DNA of 64,000 nt from Chthonomonas sp035294165 (GTDB taxonomy: Bacteria; Armatimonadota; Chthonomonadetes; Chthonomonadales; Chthonomonadaceae). The stretch is taken from NCBI RefSeq assembly GCF_035294165.1, contig NZ_DATGLN010000075.1, positions 34,555-98,554 on the forward strand, read 5' to 3'. Below are positions 1-8,967 of this stretch, in pieces (the first letter of the stretch is position 1; every line of letters starts with the position of its first letter). Made by a program: the position numbers and the translations under genes. A model generated the notes under the pieces. It ran no database searches, was not told where the DNA came from, and saw only the letters and a list, made by a program, of their open reading frames with translations.

Positions 1-2
1 AA

Positions 3-617
3 AGCGCCCCGGTTCCTCAGGTGCCTCCAGCAAATCGCAGCGGCATATCGGCACCCAAAAACGATCAAGCAACTGCAACCCCCGCTGTGCCCCCACAGCC
101 TCATCTGCCCTCGGCACCGCTAAAAGGAACCACCCCGTTGCCGGTACAGCCTACCCAACTCGCGCGTGTGCCGGATGAGCCTCAAACCTCCCCCCCACAA
201 ACGTCCACGGCCGTGCCGGACAAACTCGGCCTTACCAACGGCTTTCAACTTACTGGCGAAAACAACTTGGGGAGAGGGGAAGTCGCTCTCTTTCTGTTGG
301 CGCCGGCCGGCTATGCTGCCGATACAAGCCCATCGGCCCAGGCCACCGTTATACGCAATATCTATCGTGCCGCGCGCTACGTGTTTGCAAACTCCTACTA
401 TGCTTATGCCACCGTGTTTGTGCAGGTTCCATCGCCGCAAGGAGGCGACCCTTTGGCGATAGCACAGGCCGGCCTGCTTCGCAACGATGCGATGGGCCTG
501 AACCCAGATACCGCCTCCCTGCAAGACCTCACGGCGCGGCTGCAGAATTTTCAGTCCTTTGTCAACGGTTCTCTACCGTCTAACCTATCCTCAAACACAA
601 GCTCTGGTGGAACCTAA
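3..617 (+). CDS. Hypothetical proline-rich protein (5' end outside window)
   Basis: The frame is already open at the window edge (codons reading S-A-P-V-P-Q before a GTG at 21), so this is the C-terminal part of a longer protein. The first ~65 visible residues are rich in Pro, Thr and Ala and look like a flexible linker. A more ordered stretch of ~110 residues follows, rich in Ala, Tyr and Phe, and ends in a Ser/Asn/Gly tail. No family is recognised. It ends 15 bases before a response regulator on the same strand, so the genes are probably co-transcribed. A role in the signalling pathway cannot be read from the sequence. Confidence 0.6.
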   Translation, partial: SAPVPQVPPANRSGISAPKNDQATATPAVPPQPHLPSAPLKGTTPLPVQPTQLARVPDEPQTSPPQTSTAVPDKLGLTNGFQLTGENNLGRGEVALFLLAPAGYAADTSPSAQATVIRNIYRAARYVFANSYYAYATVFVQVPSPQGGDPLAIAQAGLLRNDAMGLNPDTASLQDLTARLQNFQSFVNGSLPSNLSSNTSSGGT

Positions 618-632
618 TGGGGAGAAGAAAAG

Positions 633-1319
633 ATGTCTGAAGCCGCTCGCATTCTTGTGGTGGACGATGAACAGCCGATTGCGGAAGCCATAGCCTATAA
701 CCTCAAAAAAGAGGGGTTTTTTGTGCAGACGGCTGCCGATGCCGAAACCTGCCTCGAACTCGTTCGCACCACGCCCCCCTCTTTGGTCATTCTCGATATT
801 ATGCTGCCCTCCATCAGCGGTTTTGATGTATGTCGCCTTCTACGTCGCCAAGGCGACATCCCCATCATCATGCTAACGGCTCGCACCGCCGAGCACGACC
901 GTGTGAAAGGGCTTGAACTCGGCGCGGATGACTATGTTACCAAACCGTTTAACATGCGTGAGCTTATTGCGCGCGTGCGAAGCGTGTTGCGTCGTACCTC
1001 GCCCTCACATACCAAAGACGAGACGATTAAAGTGGGCAATCTCTTTATTGATGTTGGCCGACATGAGGCGCGGTTGGGTGAGAGGCCGCTGAACCTCGCC
1101 CCCAAAGAGTTTGACCTACTGCGCTTTCTTGCTACCCATCCCGGCCGTGTATTCACGCGCCAAACGCTTCTCGATCGCGTTTGGGGAACGGAGGCTTTTG
1201 TGGATGAACGCACGGTGGATGTGCACATCCGCTGGCTACGGGAAAAAATAGAAGAAGACCCCTCCAATCCACGACGCCTTATTACGGTAAGGGGTGTGGG
1301 CTATAAGTTTTCCGAATAG
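633..1319 (+). CDS. OmpR/PhoB-family response regulator
   Basis: This is a 228-residue two-component response regulator. The receiver domain (about residues 5-120) has the acidic pair in VVDDEQ, the phosphoacceptor Asp in LVILDIMLP, the conserved Thr in MLTAR and the Lys in YVTKPF. A winged-helix DNA-binding domain follows (about 130-228), with the PKEFDLL and RTVDVHIRWLR signatures of the OmpR/PhoB family. The ATG is preceded by a GGGGAGAAG ribosome site. The histidine kinase starts one base after the stop, so the two form a bicistronic unit. PhoB, PhoP or WalR-like roles are all possible. The targets are unknown. Confidence 0.9.
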   Translation: MSEAARILVVDDEQPIAEAIAYNLKKEGFFVQTAADAETCLELVRTTPPSLVILDIMLPSISGFDVCRLLRRQGDIPIIMLTARTAEHDRVKGLELGADDYVTKPFNMRELIARVRSVLRRTSPSHTKDETIKVGNLFIDVGRHEARLGERPLNLAPKEFDLLRFLATHPGRVFTRQTLLDRVWGTEAFVDERTVDVHIRWLREKIEEDPSNPRRLITVRGVGYKFSE

Positions 1320-1320
1320 C

Positions 1321-2379
1321 ATGGACGCCTTTTTGCTGGAGCCGCTCCTCCAAGAGCTGGAAATAGGGGTGCTTTTGGTAGATGAGAAGCGCCGCATTCG
1401 GCAGGACAATACGGCGGCTAGAAAGATGCTGGGTGCGCCGGATGCCGGTTTGGTGGGGCGCACCTTGCTAGAGGCCACACTCTCCTACGACATGCTTGAA
1501 CTGCTGCAACTCGCCCGCAACCGTTTGGAGCCTCAAGAGGGAGAGATACGATATCGAGAGGCCACAGGCCGTATTCTCAAGGTTCGCGTGATCCCTATCG
1601 TTCGCACCGATACCGCACCGGACGGAGAAACCAAGGCCCTGTTCTTCCTGATCCTGTTACAGGATGTAACGACCCTGCGTCACCTCGAAACGGTTCGGCG
1701 CGACTTTGTGGCCAATGTCTCGCACGAATTGCATACACCCCTCACCTCCATTCGCGCTATCGCCGAAACGCTGCGGGATGGAGCGCTGCAAGACCCCGAT
1801 GTTGCCGACCGCTTTATTGGGATCATTCTCGGAGAGGTGGAAAGGCTTACCCGCATTCTTTCCGATCTGCTTGTGCTCTCGCGTGCCGAATCGCAGCCGG
1901 TGCTGCGCGTCTCCTTTGACCTCGCCGAGATGATTCGGGACGTGGTGGAGCGTTTTCAGAAACAGGCCGAACGACATGGGGTAAGCCTGCAGTGTTTCAT
2001 AGAGGCGCCTTTGCCGATATCCGCCGATCGCGATCAGATGGAACAGGTGCTCGTAAACTTAATTGACAACGCCATTAAATACAATCGAGAGGGAGGGCAG
2101 GTGGAGCTTTGTGCCCGAAAAACGGAGTCGGAGATCACCGTGGAGGTGCGCGATACCGGAATCGGCATTCTAAGTCAAGACCTACCGCGCATTTGGGAAC
2201 GTTTTTATCGTGCCGATAAGGCGCGCTCACGGCGCACCGGCGGAACCGGCTTAGGTCTTTCCATCGTGAAGCACATTATCGAGGCCCACGGCGGCCAGGT
2301 GGGAGTTCAGAGTGAATATGGAAGGGGCAGCACTTTTTCGTTTCGGCTGCCCCTTCAAATCACCGAGGAGAAAAGTTAA
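1321..2379 (+). CDS. PAS-containing sensor histidine kinase (PhoR-like)
   Basis: The partner kinase of the preceding regulator, about 352 residues. An N-terminal PAS-like region (about 1-110) has no membrane segment ahead of it, so the protein is probably soluble or peripheral. The HisKA domain has the phosphoacceptor His in VSHELHTPL. The HATPase domain shows the N box (LVNLIDNAIKYN), the G1 box (DTGIGI) and the G2 box (GGTGLGLSI). A GTG at 1294 inside the regulator gene is an alternative start, but the ATG at 1321 begins the recognisable protein. The 3' end overlaps the convergent gene by four bases. PhoR-type kinases normally carry membrane helices, and these are not visible here. Confidence 0.87.
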   Translation: MDAFLLEPLLQELEIGVLLVDEKRRIRQDNTAARKMLGAPDAGLVGRTLLEATLSYDMLELLQLARNRLEPQEGEIRYREATGRILKVRVIPIVRTDTAPDGETKALFFLILLQDVTTLRHLETVRRDFVANVSHELHTPLTSIRAIAETLRDGALQDPDVADRFIGIILGEVERLTRILSDLLVLSRAESQPVLRVSFDLAEMIRDVVERFQKQAERHGVSLQCFIEAPLPISADRDQMEQVLVNLIDNAIKYNREGGQVELCARKTESEITVEVRDTGIGILSQDLPRIWERFYRADKARSRRTGGTGLGLSIVKHIIEAHGGQVGVQSEYGRGSTFSFRLPLQITEEKS

Positions 2380-2747
2380 GCGGTTGGCTCTTCGTCAAGC
2401 TCGCCTTCCGGCTCTATCTCCTCATCGGCTTCAAGCTCTTCTGCAGGGATGTCATCTATCTCTACGTCCTCAACCAAAGGAGCGGCGGCGCTGAGATCGA
2501 CGTCGTCATCCTCCTGCACAATAGCCAGGCGAGAAAGCAGAGGGTTTGGACTATCCAATATGCTAGGCGCGAGCGTCTCTTTTTGACGAGCTTCGTCGCT
2601 GACGAACTTCACCTTGACGGTGGCCAACCACTGGGGAACTTTGGGTAAAGGCTTTCCTGTTTTGTAGCAGCGTACCTCTTGCACAGGTTCATCGGGCTTA
2701 GGCATCTCTTCTACCTGTCCTCCTGAAATCGAAGCCTCTGTTTTCAT
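2376..2747 (-). CDS. Hypothetical acidic protein
   Basis: About 123 residues with no recognised family. The N-terminal half is mixed. The C-terminal ~45 residues are strongly acidic (long Glu/Asp runs with Ala and Pro) and are probably disordered. The ATG at 2747 is chosen over an in-frame GTG two codons upstream because a GAGG ribosome site lies about five bases before it. The GTG alternative overlaps the stop of the upstream gene, so the genes are tightly coupled. It is the last gene of the vWA/coiled-coil operon and meets the sensor kinase tail to tail. Confidence 0.6.
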   Translation of the reverse strand: MKTEASISGGQVEEMPKPDEPVQEVRCYKTGKPLPKVPQWLATVKVKFVSDEARQKETLAPSILDSPNPLLSRLAIVQEDDDVDLSAAAPLVEDVEIDDIPAEELEADEEIEPEGELDEEPTA

Positions 2748-2749
2748 TT

Positions 2750-2977
2750 TCACCTCTTTTGTGTGCTTTCTAACGAAGAATCGGCCGGGTGCATTTTCAC
2801 AGAAACGAAACCGTTAATGAGCATAAGCACCCCGGTGCCGAGATAGACCAAAGACGAAATAGCCTCGGTTTTCGAGCCCGGCTCCGTGAGAGCACGGCCG
2901 CCAGTTGCGAAACCGAAAAGGCTTAGTATCACAAGGATGACCCCAACAATATTGAAGGTGTTTAGGTAACGACGCAT
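2750..2977 (-). CDS. Small two-helix membrane protein
   Basis: About 75 residues with two hydrophobic segments, one near residues 8-27 (FNIVGVILVILSLFGFATGG) and one near 40-58, and a short polar tail. The ATG at 2977 is preferred over a GTG at 3019 because a GGAGAG site lies just upstream of it. The gene belongs to a four-gene minus-strand set with the vWA lipoprotein and the coiled-coil membrane protein. Such a small hydrophobic partner could be a subunit of an envelope complex, but that is inferred from position only. Confidence 0.6.
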   Translation of the reverse strand: MRRYLNTFNIVGVILVILSLFGFATGGRALTEPGSKTEAISSLVYLGTGVLMLINGFVSVKMHPADSSLESTQKR

Positions 2978-3031
2978 TCTTCTCTCCAAATCGAGCTTCG
3001 GCGCAGAATAATATACCACGAAAAAACCCTA

Positions 3032-5335
3032 TCACGTTGCCTGATCCTCCACCTTAGGCAACTCTTTTGCGGGTTCTACAGGGAGAGCGTTTAGCGCCGT
3101 GTCGTCCGCCGGCGGGGCAATAGGCATGCACCATAGGAAGCTTAAGAGATAGCGTATGTAGCCACCGGCAAGCCGCACCCGAATGCGCCATAGCAGCCGA
3201 TAGAAATGGCGGTCAAAGCAGCGAATGGCCGCGTTATAGTCGAGATAGGCGACGCCTATCCTGTCTTGACTTTCTGGCGGGAGGCTCTGTGGAGGCTGCT
3301 TTATTTGGCTATACAACTGTTGGAGCCGATTGTCTAGGCGCTCGATCTGCCTCTGGTAGCCTTGAATGGTGTCGTCCCGCTGCTGACGTAGGCTCGCCTC
3401 GATGCGTTGGAACCGCTCGTAGAGGGTTTTACTTCTTTGAAGGGCCGCTGCATACTCGCCAAGCTTCTCCTGGAAGGCCTCGTCTTGGTGTGGTTCCGTT
3501 GTGTCATTATCCGATTCCGCGCTGCCGGGCGTATCCGTAGAATAGGCGTTTTCGACGTTTGTCGGTGAAGAGGCAGAGCCGAGTTCTGCCGATTGCGACT
3601 GATTTTGAGCTTTCTGATAGACAACGGCGTAGGTCGGTTGCTTATCGTCCTCTTGAGACGCGGCGGAATCTATGGGCGCGTAGAGTCCGTTAGCGGTGCC
3701 ATACGTCGGTTGTGCAGAGGCCTCGTTTACTCTGTCATCGAGCGATGGCGTTGACGCCGGGATGTTCTCATCGTTGGAGACTTCTGTTTGCTGCTGTGCC
3801 GCCTGGGCACGGGCCATGTGGGTATGCTCCTGATGAATCTCATCTGCAATGTCGTAGACCCGGACTTCACGCATGTCGGCAAAGGCTTTGTAGATAGAAT
3901 GGCCACGCCCATAAACCCAGCCCTCTAAAGCGTGCCAGAAGAGAAAAGGAACGCTGGCAACGAGCGCTAGCGTCCACGCCGTCGGTTTGGATATTCCCCC
4001 ACTGGCGAGTTTGCTTCCGGTAAGTATAAGCTGGTTTGTACTGCGGTCTTGGAAGAACCGCACGATGCCGTTGCGCTCGATGGTAGCCTCCAATACAATG
4101 AAACAGATAAGCGTGAACCCCAAAACGATGAGCGAGAGGAACGCCGCTATCCTCAGCCATTTGCCCACACGTTCAGGGTTTCCCTGATGGCGAATAATGA
4201 AGGAGTTATAGCGCTCTTCGGCCAGTAGGGCGGCGATGCCGTGCACGGTGCGCCCCAAAATCCAGAACATGGCCACGCCGATGACGGCGAGAGGCCCAAG
4301 AGCGCGCAACTGTGCTTGCGGATCCACGGTGAACTGATCCATCTGCACAATGCCCAAGAGAATGCCGATGCTTGCCCCAAAAATAGTTCCACAGGTGACG
4401 GTGGCTACAGCCGTCATAAGCCAATGCGAACTAGACAAAACCGCGTTGGCGCAAGTCACATACAGACGTTGTGCCCAAGCGAACAGCCCCCTCCGATCCT
4501 CCGGCACAGGTTTCAACCGCATTCCCTGCATCAGTTCCATCGTAGGAGAATGGCTCAAAATGCCGTAACGGGCAGCCAGGGCCTCTACGGATGGGGCGCG
4601 CTTTCTCGCAAGCGCTAGCGATTCGGAGTAGTCCGGCTCCCAATGCCAAGGCTTTGGCTCGGGCGTCGGGGAAGATTCAAGCCGATGCGCGATCTTGTTT
4701 GCGAGCGCATCTCGAACCGTTGCGAAGATCGAGGTGCGGGGCGGCGCGGTAGACTCTGAGCGCTGTTCCGGTTGCTGCGGAGATGCATTAAGGGCAGGCA
4801 CCGGTTCGGTAGGGGAAGGTTGAGCTGCCGGAGGTGCGTTCTCCGTTTGAGTGGGCGTTTCCTCATTGGACACAACGATCATTCCGCACTGTGCTGCGAG
4901 GCGCCATTCCTCTTCCCGGGCCTCTAGCAGCGCATCCTCATGCGGTTGTAGCTGCTGTTCGTACTCCTGATGCGCTTGACTGATGCAGCTTCGGCAGTCC
5001 GCAATCTGCTGTAAAATGCCTTGAATCTCGTTGTCAATCCATTGGTTCGATTCGAGGGTACGCTCCTTTTGTTGGGCAAGTTTGCATTCTTCTTCTTCCC
5101 GAACTAACGATTCGCGTGCGTGGTTGAAGGCAATTCGGTGGAGCAGGTCCTCTAGGCGTCTTGCTTCGGCAGGCATAAAAGACCTTAGCCAGTTTATCAG
5201 GGGTTGGTAGATCGTCGTGATGCGATCATCTGTCAACGCTTCTGCACGTAGCGGGCGTCGTAATCTGTGTGGCATGGGACGCGCTAGGATGATCGGCTGT
5301 TTGTCGGCTTCTTTAGGGCAATGATCGTCTGACAT
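3032..5335 (-). CDS. Large coiled-coil membrane protein, unknown function
   Basis: A 767-residue protein without a recognised family. The N-terminal ~150 residues are charged and helical (long Glu/Gln/Arg stretches suggesting coiled coil). A low-complexity Pro/Ser/Thr/Glu linker follows. A central block of about four hydrophobic segments lies near residues 290-480, then another acidic Ser/Gln-rich linker, and a second coiled-coil region near 615-690 (repeated Q-R-Q/L-E patterns). The ATG has an AAGGAG site 10 bases upstream. It lies 24 bases downstream of the vWA lipoprotein and is clearly in the same operon. The layout suggests an envelope-anchored scaffold. No enzyme motif was seen. Confidence 0.7.
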   Translation of the reverse strand: MSDDHCPKEADKQPIILARPMPHRLRRPLRAEALTDDRITTIYQPLINWLRSFMPAEARRLEDLLHRIAFNHARESLVREEEECKLAQQKERTLESNQWIDNEIQGILQQIADCRSCISQAHQEYEQQLQPHEDALLEAREEEWRLAAQCGMIVVSNEETPTQTENAPPAAQPSPTEPVPALNASPQQPEQRSESTAPPRTSIFATVRDALANKIAHRLESSPTPEPKPWHWEPDYSESLALARKRAPSVEALAARYGILSHSPTMELMQGMRLKPVPEDRRGLFAWAQRLYVTCANAVLSSSHWLMTAVATVTCGTIFGASIGILLGIVQMDQFTVDPQAQLRALGPLAVIGVAMFWILGRTVHGIAALLAEERYNSFIIRHQGNPERVGKWLRIAAFLSLIVLGFTLICFIVLEATIERNGIVRFFQDRSTNQLILTGSKLASGGISKPTAWTLALVASVPFLFWHALEGWVYGRGHSIYKAFADMREVRVYDIADEIHQEHTHMARAQAAQQQTEVSNDENIPASTPSLDDRVNEASAQPTYGTANGLYAPIDSAASQEDDKQPTYAVVYQKAQNQSQSAELGSASSPTNVENAYSTDTPGSAESDNDTTEPHQDEAFQEKLGEYAAALQRSKTLYERFQRIEASLRQQRDDTIQGYQRQIERLDNRLQQLYSQIKQPPQSLPPESQDRIGVAYLDYNAAIRCFDRHFYRLLWRIRVRLAGGYIRYLLSFLWCMPIAPPADDTALNALPVEPAKELPKVEDQAT

Positions 5336-5359
5336 GGTTTTATGCTCCTTCCTGTCCCT

Positions 5360-6004
5360 TTATTTCCGGTAGAGCGACGAAAGGGCGCTCTGCCACTCAT
5401 CTAAACCGGCGAGCTGTAGGTGGTTCTGAAGGTTGTCTTGAAAAGCCCGTTCCCACAGAGGCCGATTGTTGGGTGTGATGTCAATAACATAGAGCTGTAG
5501 GCTTGGGTGGCCTTGACAAAGCGCTTGCGCTTGCTTACAGAAGTTCGTTACGTTGCCGTCATCGTCGTCGCCATCGGTAAGAATTACCACAACCGGTCGG
5601 GCGGATTGACGATAATGCGGGTCATCTGCAATGAACTGAAAAAGAGCGCACGGCCGCGTGCCCAAATCCCTGGATAGATGTTGCGGCGCGAAATAGCGCG
5701 CTTTCAGGTCTTTGAACTCCGGGGAGTACTCGTCGGGTGGCACGCGTGGCCCGAAGATGCACTGGGATTGATGGTCGTATGTCCATATCTCCATAGGTAT
5801 TTTGTAGCTAAGGGCATAGGTAGCAAGTAGGTCGAGCTGATTTAGCTGTTGGTCTCGAAAAGGGGTTGTTGAACCAGACCTGTCTATAGCCACGATCAGC
5901 AGATCAGGGTGTGCAACTTGGTGGGACGGGTCTGCACCCTGCTTGTTGGGGCCACAGCCAAAAAGGCACAGTACAGCAAGAAAGCAGATCATCTGTCTTT
6001 TCAA
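5360..6004 (-). CDS. Lipoprotein with von Willebrand factor A domain
   Basis: About 214 residues. The chosen TTG start has an AAGGAGG site 7 bases upstream and gives a short lipoprotein signal peptide: positive residues, a hydrophobic stretch, then a lipobox ending LFGC. An ATG at 6037 is the alternative but puts the signal further inside. A vWA fold follows, with MIDAS residues in VAIDRSGST and ILTDGDDDD. Such domains bind a divalent metal and protein partners. It is the first gene of a minus-strand operon with a coiled-coil membrane protein and two small proteins, so it may be the surface or periplasm-facing sensor or adhesin of that complex (inference). Confidence 0.75.
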   Translation of the reverse strand: MKRQMICFLAVLCLFGCGPNKQGADPSHQVAHPDLLIVAIDRSGSTTPFRDQQLNQLDLLATYALSYKIPMEIWTYDHQSQCIFGPRVPPDEYSPEFKDLKARYFAPQHLSRDLGTRPCALFQFIADDPHYRQSARPVVVILTDGDDDDGNVTNFCKQAQALCQGHPSLQLYVIDITPNNRPLWERAFQDNLQNHLQLAGLDEWQSALSSLYRK

Positions 6005-6290
6005 TGTTTTGCCTCCTTGTCCTGCTACACGGTACATGGGTACGGTATGCTATAGATAACCGATGTAGCATGAGAAAAGTTTCGTTATTTTTCGGTAACG
6101 TTGCCGGTTTGCTAGATATATAATGTGCATAAGAGGCCAAAAAGCGGAAAGCGCACTTTCGGAGGAGCTTGGTGGAGACATAGAGCTTCAAGTCGAACGC
6201 AGAACCGCCTTCCTCCTTTGTGGTGAACAACGATGATTTTGATGGCAAACGGTGGTAATATCCCTAGAGAAAGGCTCATCCAAGGCTATG

Positions 6291-7508
6291 ATGAATACGC
6301 CCATACAGCCACCTCCTTTAGGTAACGATGAGGTGCGACATGCCTTCTCGTTGCTAGAACAGGTTTCGCAACGCAGCCGCATTCGTGCGATCGCCGAGCA
6401 TATCGTCGCCAATGTGACGCCGTCGGTGACGGCCTTTGCAGAGCTTCAGCAGGCTCTCGTCTCTCCTAATCAGTACCATTGGCGCGAATCGCGATTGGCT
6501 GCTTGGTGCCTATCGCATATCCCTCTACTGCCCCATCAGCGTACGGCTGCCATACAAACACTCGCCGATGTGATAAGGAAGCGATATAACCCATCGCTTC
6601 GCAGCATCGTGGCGCGTTCAGCCTTTATCAGCCTTGTGATCGGGACGATAACGCTTAACCCGGTTGGTCTTTTGGTTCTTGCCATTCTTAGCTACCCTCT
6701 CGTGCATCTGTTTGTGTGGGATGCTGCCCGATCGCACGCTGCCCAGATCAGAGGAGAGGCCGCGCGCTCTCTGCAAACCCTTCAGGCGGTGGAGACTCTC
6801 GATCTTCTCACAGTTGCAGCGGTAAACGACATGCTGTTTGTACGTATACAGGCGCGCACCGCTCTCTGTCATCTGCTGCCCCTGCTGACATCGGCGCACT
6901 ACGGCATGCTCAGACCCTCTACTCTTCAGCTGCTGTCTCATCTTCTGAACGCCCCCAACGAGCTGCTTGTGCAACGAATACTCGAGGCCTTTGCAAAAGT
7001 GGGCACCCGAAGCGTGCTCTCCTCGGTAAAGCTCATCGCGCGAGGCAGAGGAAAGTACGGCCATCTGCCGCATATTCGCCAGGCGGCCTTCGAGGCGCAG
7101 ATGCGCATTGAGGAGCGTCTACGTCGTGAACAAGAGACCCGTGTTCTTTTGCGGGCCTCACAGGTTGAGCCGGTTATGCCGGAGCAGCTGCTGCGCCCGG
7201 CTATGGATGCGCATCTGGAGAGGCCCGAAGAGCTGTTGCGTGCCAGCCAATCGGGGGCCCCATTGGACAGCGATATCGCTTTGGCGATCATCGAGGACAT
7301 TAAACGGCGTAACGATCCGCGTGCCATCCCGTTTTTAAAAGACCTGCTCCGGTTGCCGTCCCTCCCGCAAGCGGTGGCTGCGGCGGCTCACGAGTGTCTT
7401 GCTCTGCTTCAGGCACGGGCCGAGTTAGATCGTGCTGTGCCTCCCGCTCTGTCGCCAGACGTCGAAGCCAAACTGTTCCAAACAGATAGGCCGCCTCAAG
7501 CTTTTTAG
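6291..7508 (+). CDS. HEAT-like repeat protein with internal hydrophobic segment
   Basis: About 405 residues, mostly alpha-helical, with repeated Ala/Leu/Arg helix pairs typical of HEAT-type solenoids. A hydrophobic hairpin-like stretch near residues 113-137 (SLVIGTITLNPVGLLVLAIL) could anchor it to the membrane. The second of two adjacent ATGs is chosen because AAGG lies at proper spacing. A GTG at 6252 would extend it by 13 residues. No catalytic motif was seen. It is divergent from the vWA operon. Proteins of this form usually act as protein-interaction scaffolds, so the exact role is unknown. Confidence 0.6.
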   Translation: MNTPIQPPPLGNDEVRHAFSLLEQVSQRSRIRAIAEHIVANVTPSVTAFAELQQALVSPNQYHWRESRLAAWCLSHIPLLPHQRTAAIQTLADVIRKRYNPSLRSIVARSAFISLVIGTITLNPVGLLVLAILSYPLVHLFVWDAARSHAAQIRGEAARSLQTLQAVETLDLLTVAAVNDMLFVRIQARTALCHLLPLLTSAHYGMLRPSTLQLLSHLLNAPNELLVQRILEAFAKVGTRSVLSSVKLIARGRGKYGHLPHIRQAAFEAQMRIEERLRREQETRVLLRASQVEPVMPEQLLRPAMDAHLERPEELLRASQSGAPLDSDIALAIIEDIKRRNDPRAIPFLKDLLRLPSLPQAVAAAAHECLALLQARAELDRAVPPALSPDVEAKLFQTDRPPQAF

Positions 7509-7528
7509 CTTCCCTTGGAGAACCTCAA

Positions 7529-8575
7529 GTGACCCATGCGACACTCTTTCGTTTTACAGGCCTTGTGCTGCTGATGGTGGGTGGGATAGGGGCCAATGAC
7601 AAGGGAACGCTTTTTGTTCAAATGCCTTCTCCATCAAACTGGCGGGTGCTTACCGTGGGGCCGGGGCAGGAGTTTGCGACTCTGTCGGCGGCACTTGCGG
7701 CTTCGCACGATGGCGATACCATTCGCGTACAGGCAGGCACCTACCTCAACGATTTCGCCAGCATAGATGCCAAAGTTCGAGTTGTGGGCGTTGGTGGTAT
7801 GGCTCATCTCGTTTGCACGAAGCCTATTCCGAACGATAAGGGGATTTTTATCGTTAACACCGACTGCATTCTTCAAAACCTGGAGTTTTCTGGGGCGAAA
7901 GGCCCCAGCGGCAACGATGCCGGCATTCGCTGGCAGGGCGGCAATTTAACCCTTGAAAACTGCTACTTTCATAATAATCAGGATGGCCTGCTTGGTCAAG
8001 GTGGCACGCTGACCATTCGGAACTGCGAGTTCGCACATAACGGTGCCGGCGACGGTTTTACACACAACCTCTACGTTGGAAATGCCAACAATTTGGTGGT
8101 TCAGCACAGCTATTTCTATGCGGCCGTTGTGGGGCACAACATCAAGAGCCGTGCCCGACATACAACCATAACCGACTCCGTCATCGCCGATGGCCCCGAT
8201 GGAACGACCAGTTTCAGCATCGATCTGCCCAACGGCGGCCTCGCACGTATCCAGAATAATCTGATCGAGAAGGGGCCGAAATCGGAAGCCGGGATCATCA
8301 TCGCTTTTGGTGAGGAAGGCCATCTCAAGAGTCCTTCCTCTCTCACGGTTCAAGATAACGTGGTGCTAAACGATCAAACGGCGCATCCTCCTACCGCCGT
8401 GCACAACGCTTCACCCGTTCCTGCGCAGATACTTGGAAACCGGTTTTACGGACTTGGCGCAGGCCAGATCGCATCCGGCCCCCATGTCCTGTCCAGAGAT
8501 GCTTTGCTTGCTAAAGCTCCCTATCCCGACACCTATTGGACGCTGTCGTTGCCTTCCCCTTGGCCGGTGAAATAG
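7529..8575 (+). CDS. Secreted right-handed beta-helix protein
   Basis: A 348-residue protein starting at GTG, with a GGAG site 8 bases upstream. An N-terminal hydrophobic signal is followed by a parallel beta-helix. Its opening motif FATLSAALAASHDGDTIRV is the usual first rung of pectate-lyase/NosD-type proteins, and Asn-rich rungs such as LTLENCYFHNN and LTIRNCEFAHN follow. Such folds are found in pectinases, alginate epimerases and surface proteins. No lyase catalytic residues could be assigned. It lies 20 bases after the HEAT-like gene and is probably co-transcribed with it. Confidence 0.72.
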   Translation: MTHATLFRFTGLVLLMVGGIGANDKGTLFVQMPSPSNWRVLTVGPGQEFATLSAALAASHDGDTIRVQAGTYLNDFASIDAKVRVVGVGGMAHLVCTKPIPNDKGIFIVNTDCILQNLEFSGAKGPSGNDAGIRWQGGNLTLENCYFHNNQDGLLGQGGTLTIRNCEFAHNGAGDGFTHNLYVGNANNLVVQHSYFYAAVVGHNIKSRARHTTITDSVIADGPDGTTSFSIDLPNGGLARIQNNLIEKGPKSEAGIIIAFGEEGHLKSPSSLTVQDNVVLNDQTAHPPTAVHNASPVPAQILGNRFYGLGAGQIASGPHVLSRDALLAKAPYPDTYWTLSLPSPWPVK

Positions 8576-8967
8576 GGTTTGAAACAGGGGAAGATAGGCC
8601 GGTAGGGAACTCTTTTGCCCTCTTGGGAGTCGAACAACCAGACTGGCGTATTCCCCCTCTAATCCATTTTAAGGCCAGCCTCAACTTGAAAACAATGTCA
8701 TCTCGAATGCGAAGCTGACGTCACCTCGAAGTGAAGCGAGAGCGAACAGGGCGACCTGTCAGCCGTCCTCATGTTCCGGCAGGAAGCAATCGCTTTCATG
8801 TAGGGACAAGCCACCTCGTTTACGGGGCGGTAGTTGACGTCACAAACACTGCGGACTTCTCGTTTTTTTACTATGTTCTTTTCTGTTTGAACATCCGATA
8901 ATCGAGTTAGTAGCTCATCTCCCACAAACCGTCTCGGATGGGCTTTTTCACCTTGGAGGAGATACAG
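8576..8967. other. Intergenic stretch without a gene
   Basis: About 390 bases between the beta-helix gene and the next lipoprotein. No convincing reading frame, hairpin terminator or consensus promoter was seen. The octamer GACGTCAC occurs twice (near 8714 and 8836) about 120 bases apart. The first copy follows CT and the second GT. It may be coincidental. The last bases hold the GGAGGAG ribosome site of the next gene. Confidence 0.5.

Noticed and set aside
1294..1320. GTG start of the first kinase inside the regulator gene
   Set aside because: The extra residues do not look like kinase sequence. The ATG at 1321 is simpler, though a ribosome site is weak for both.
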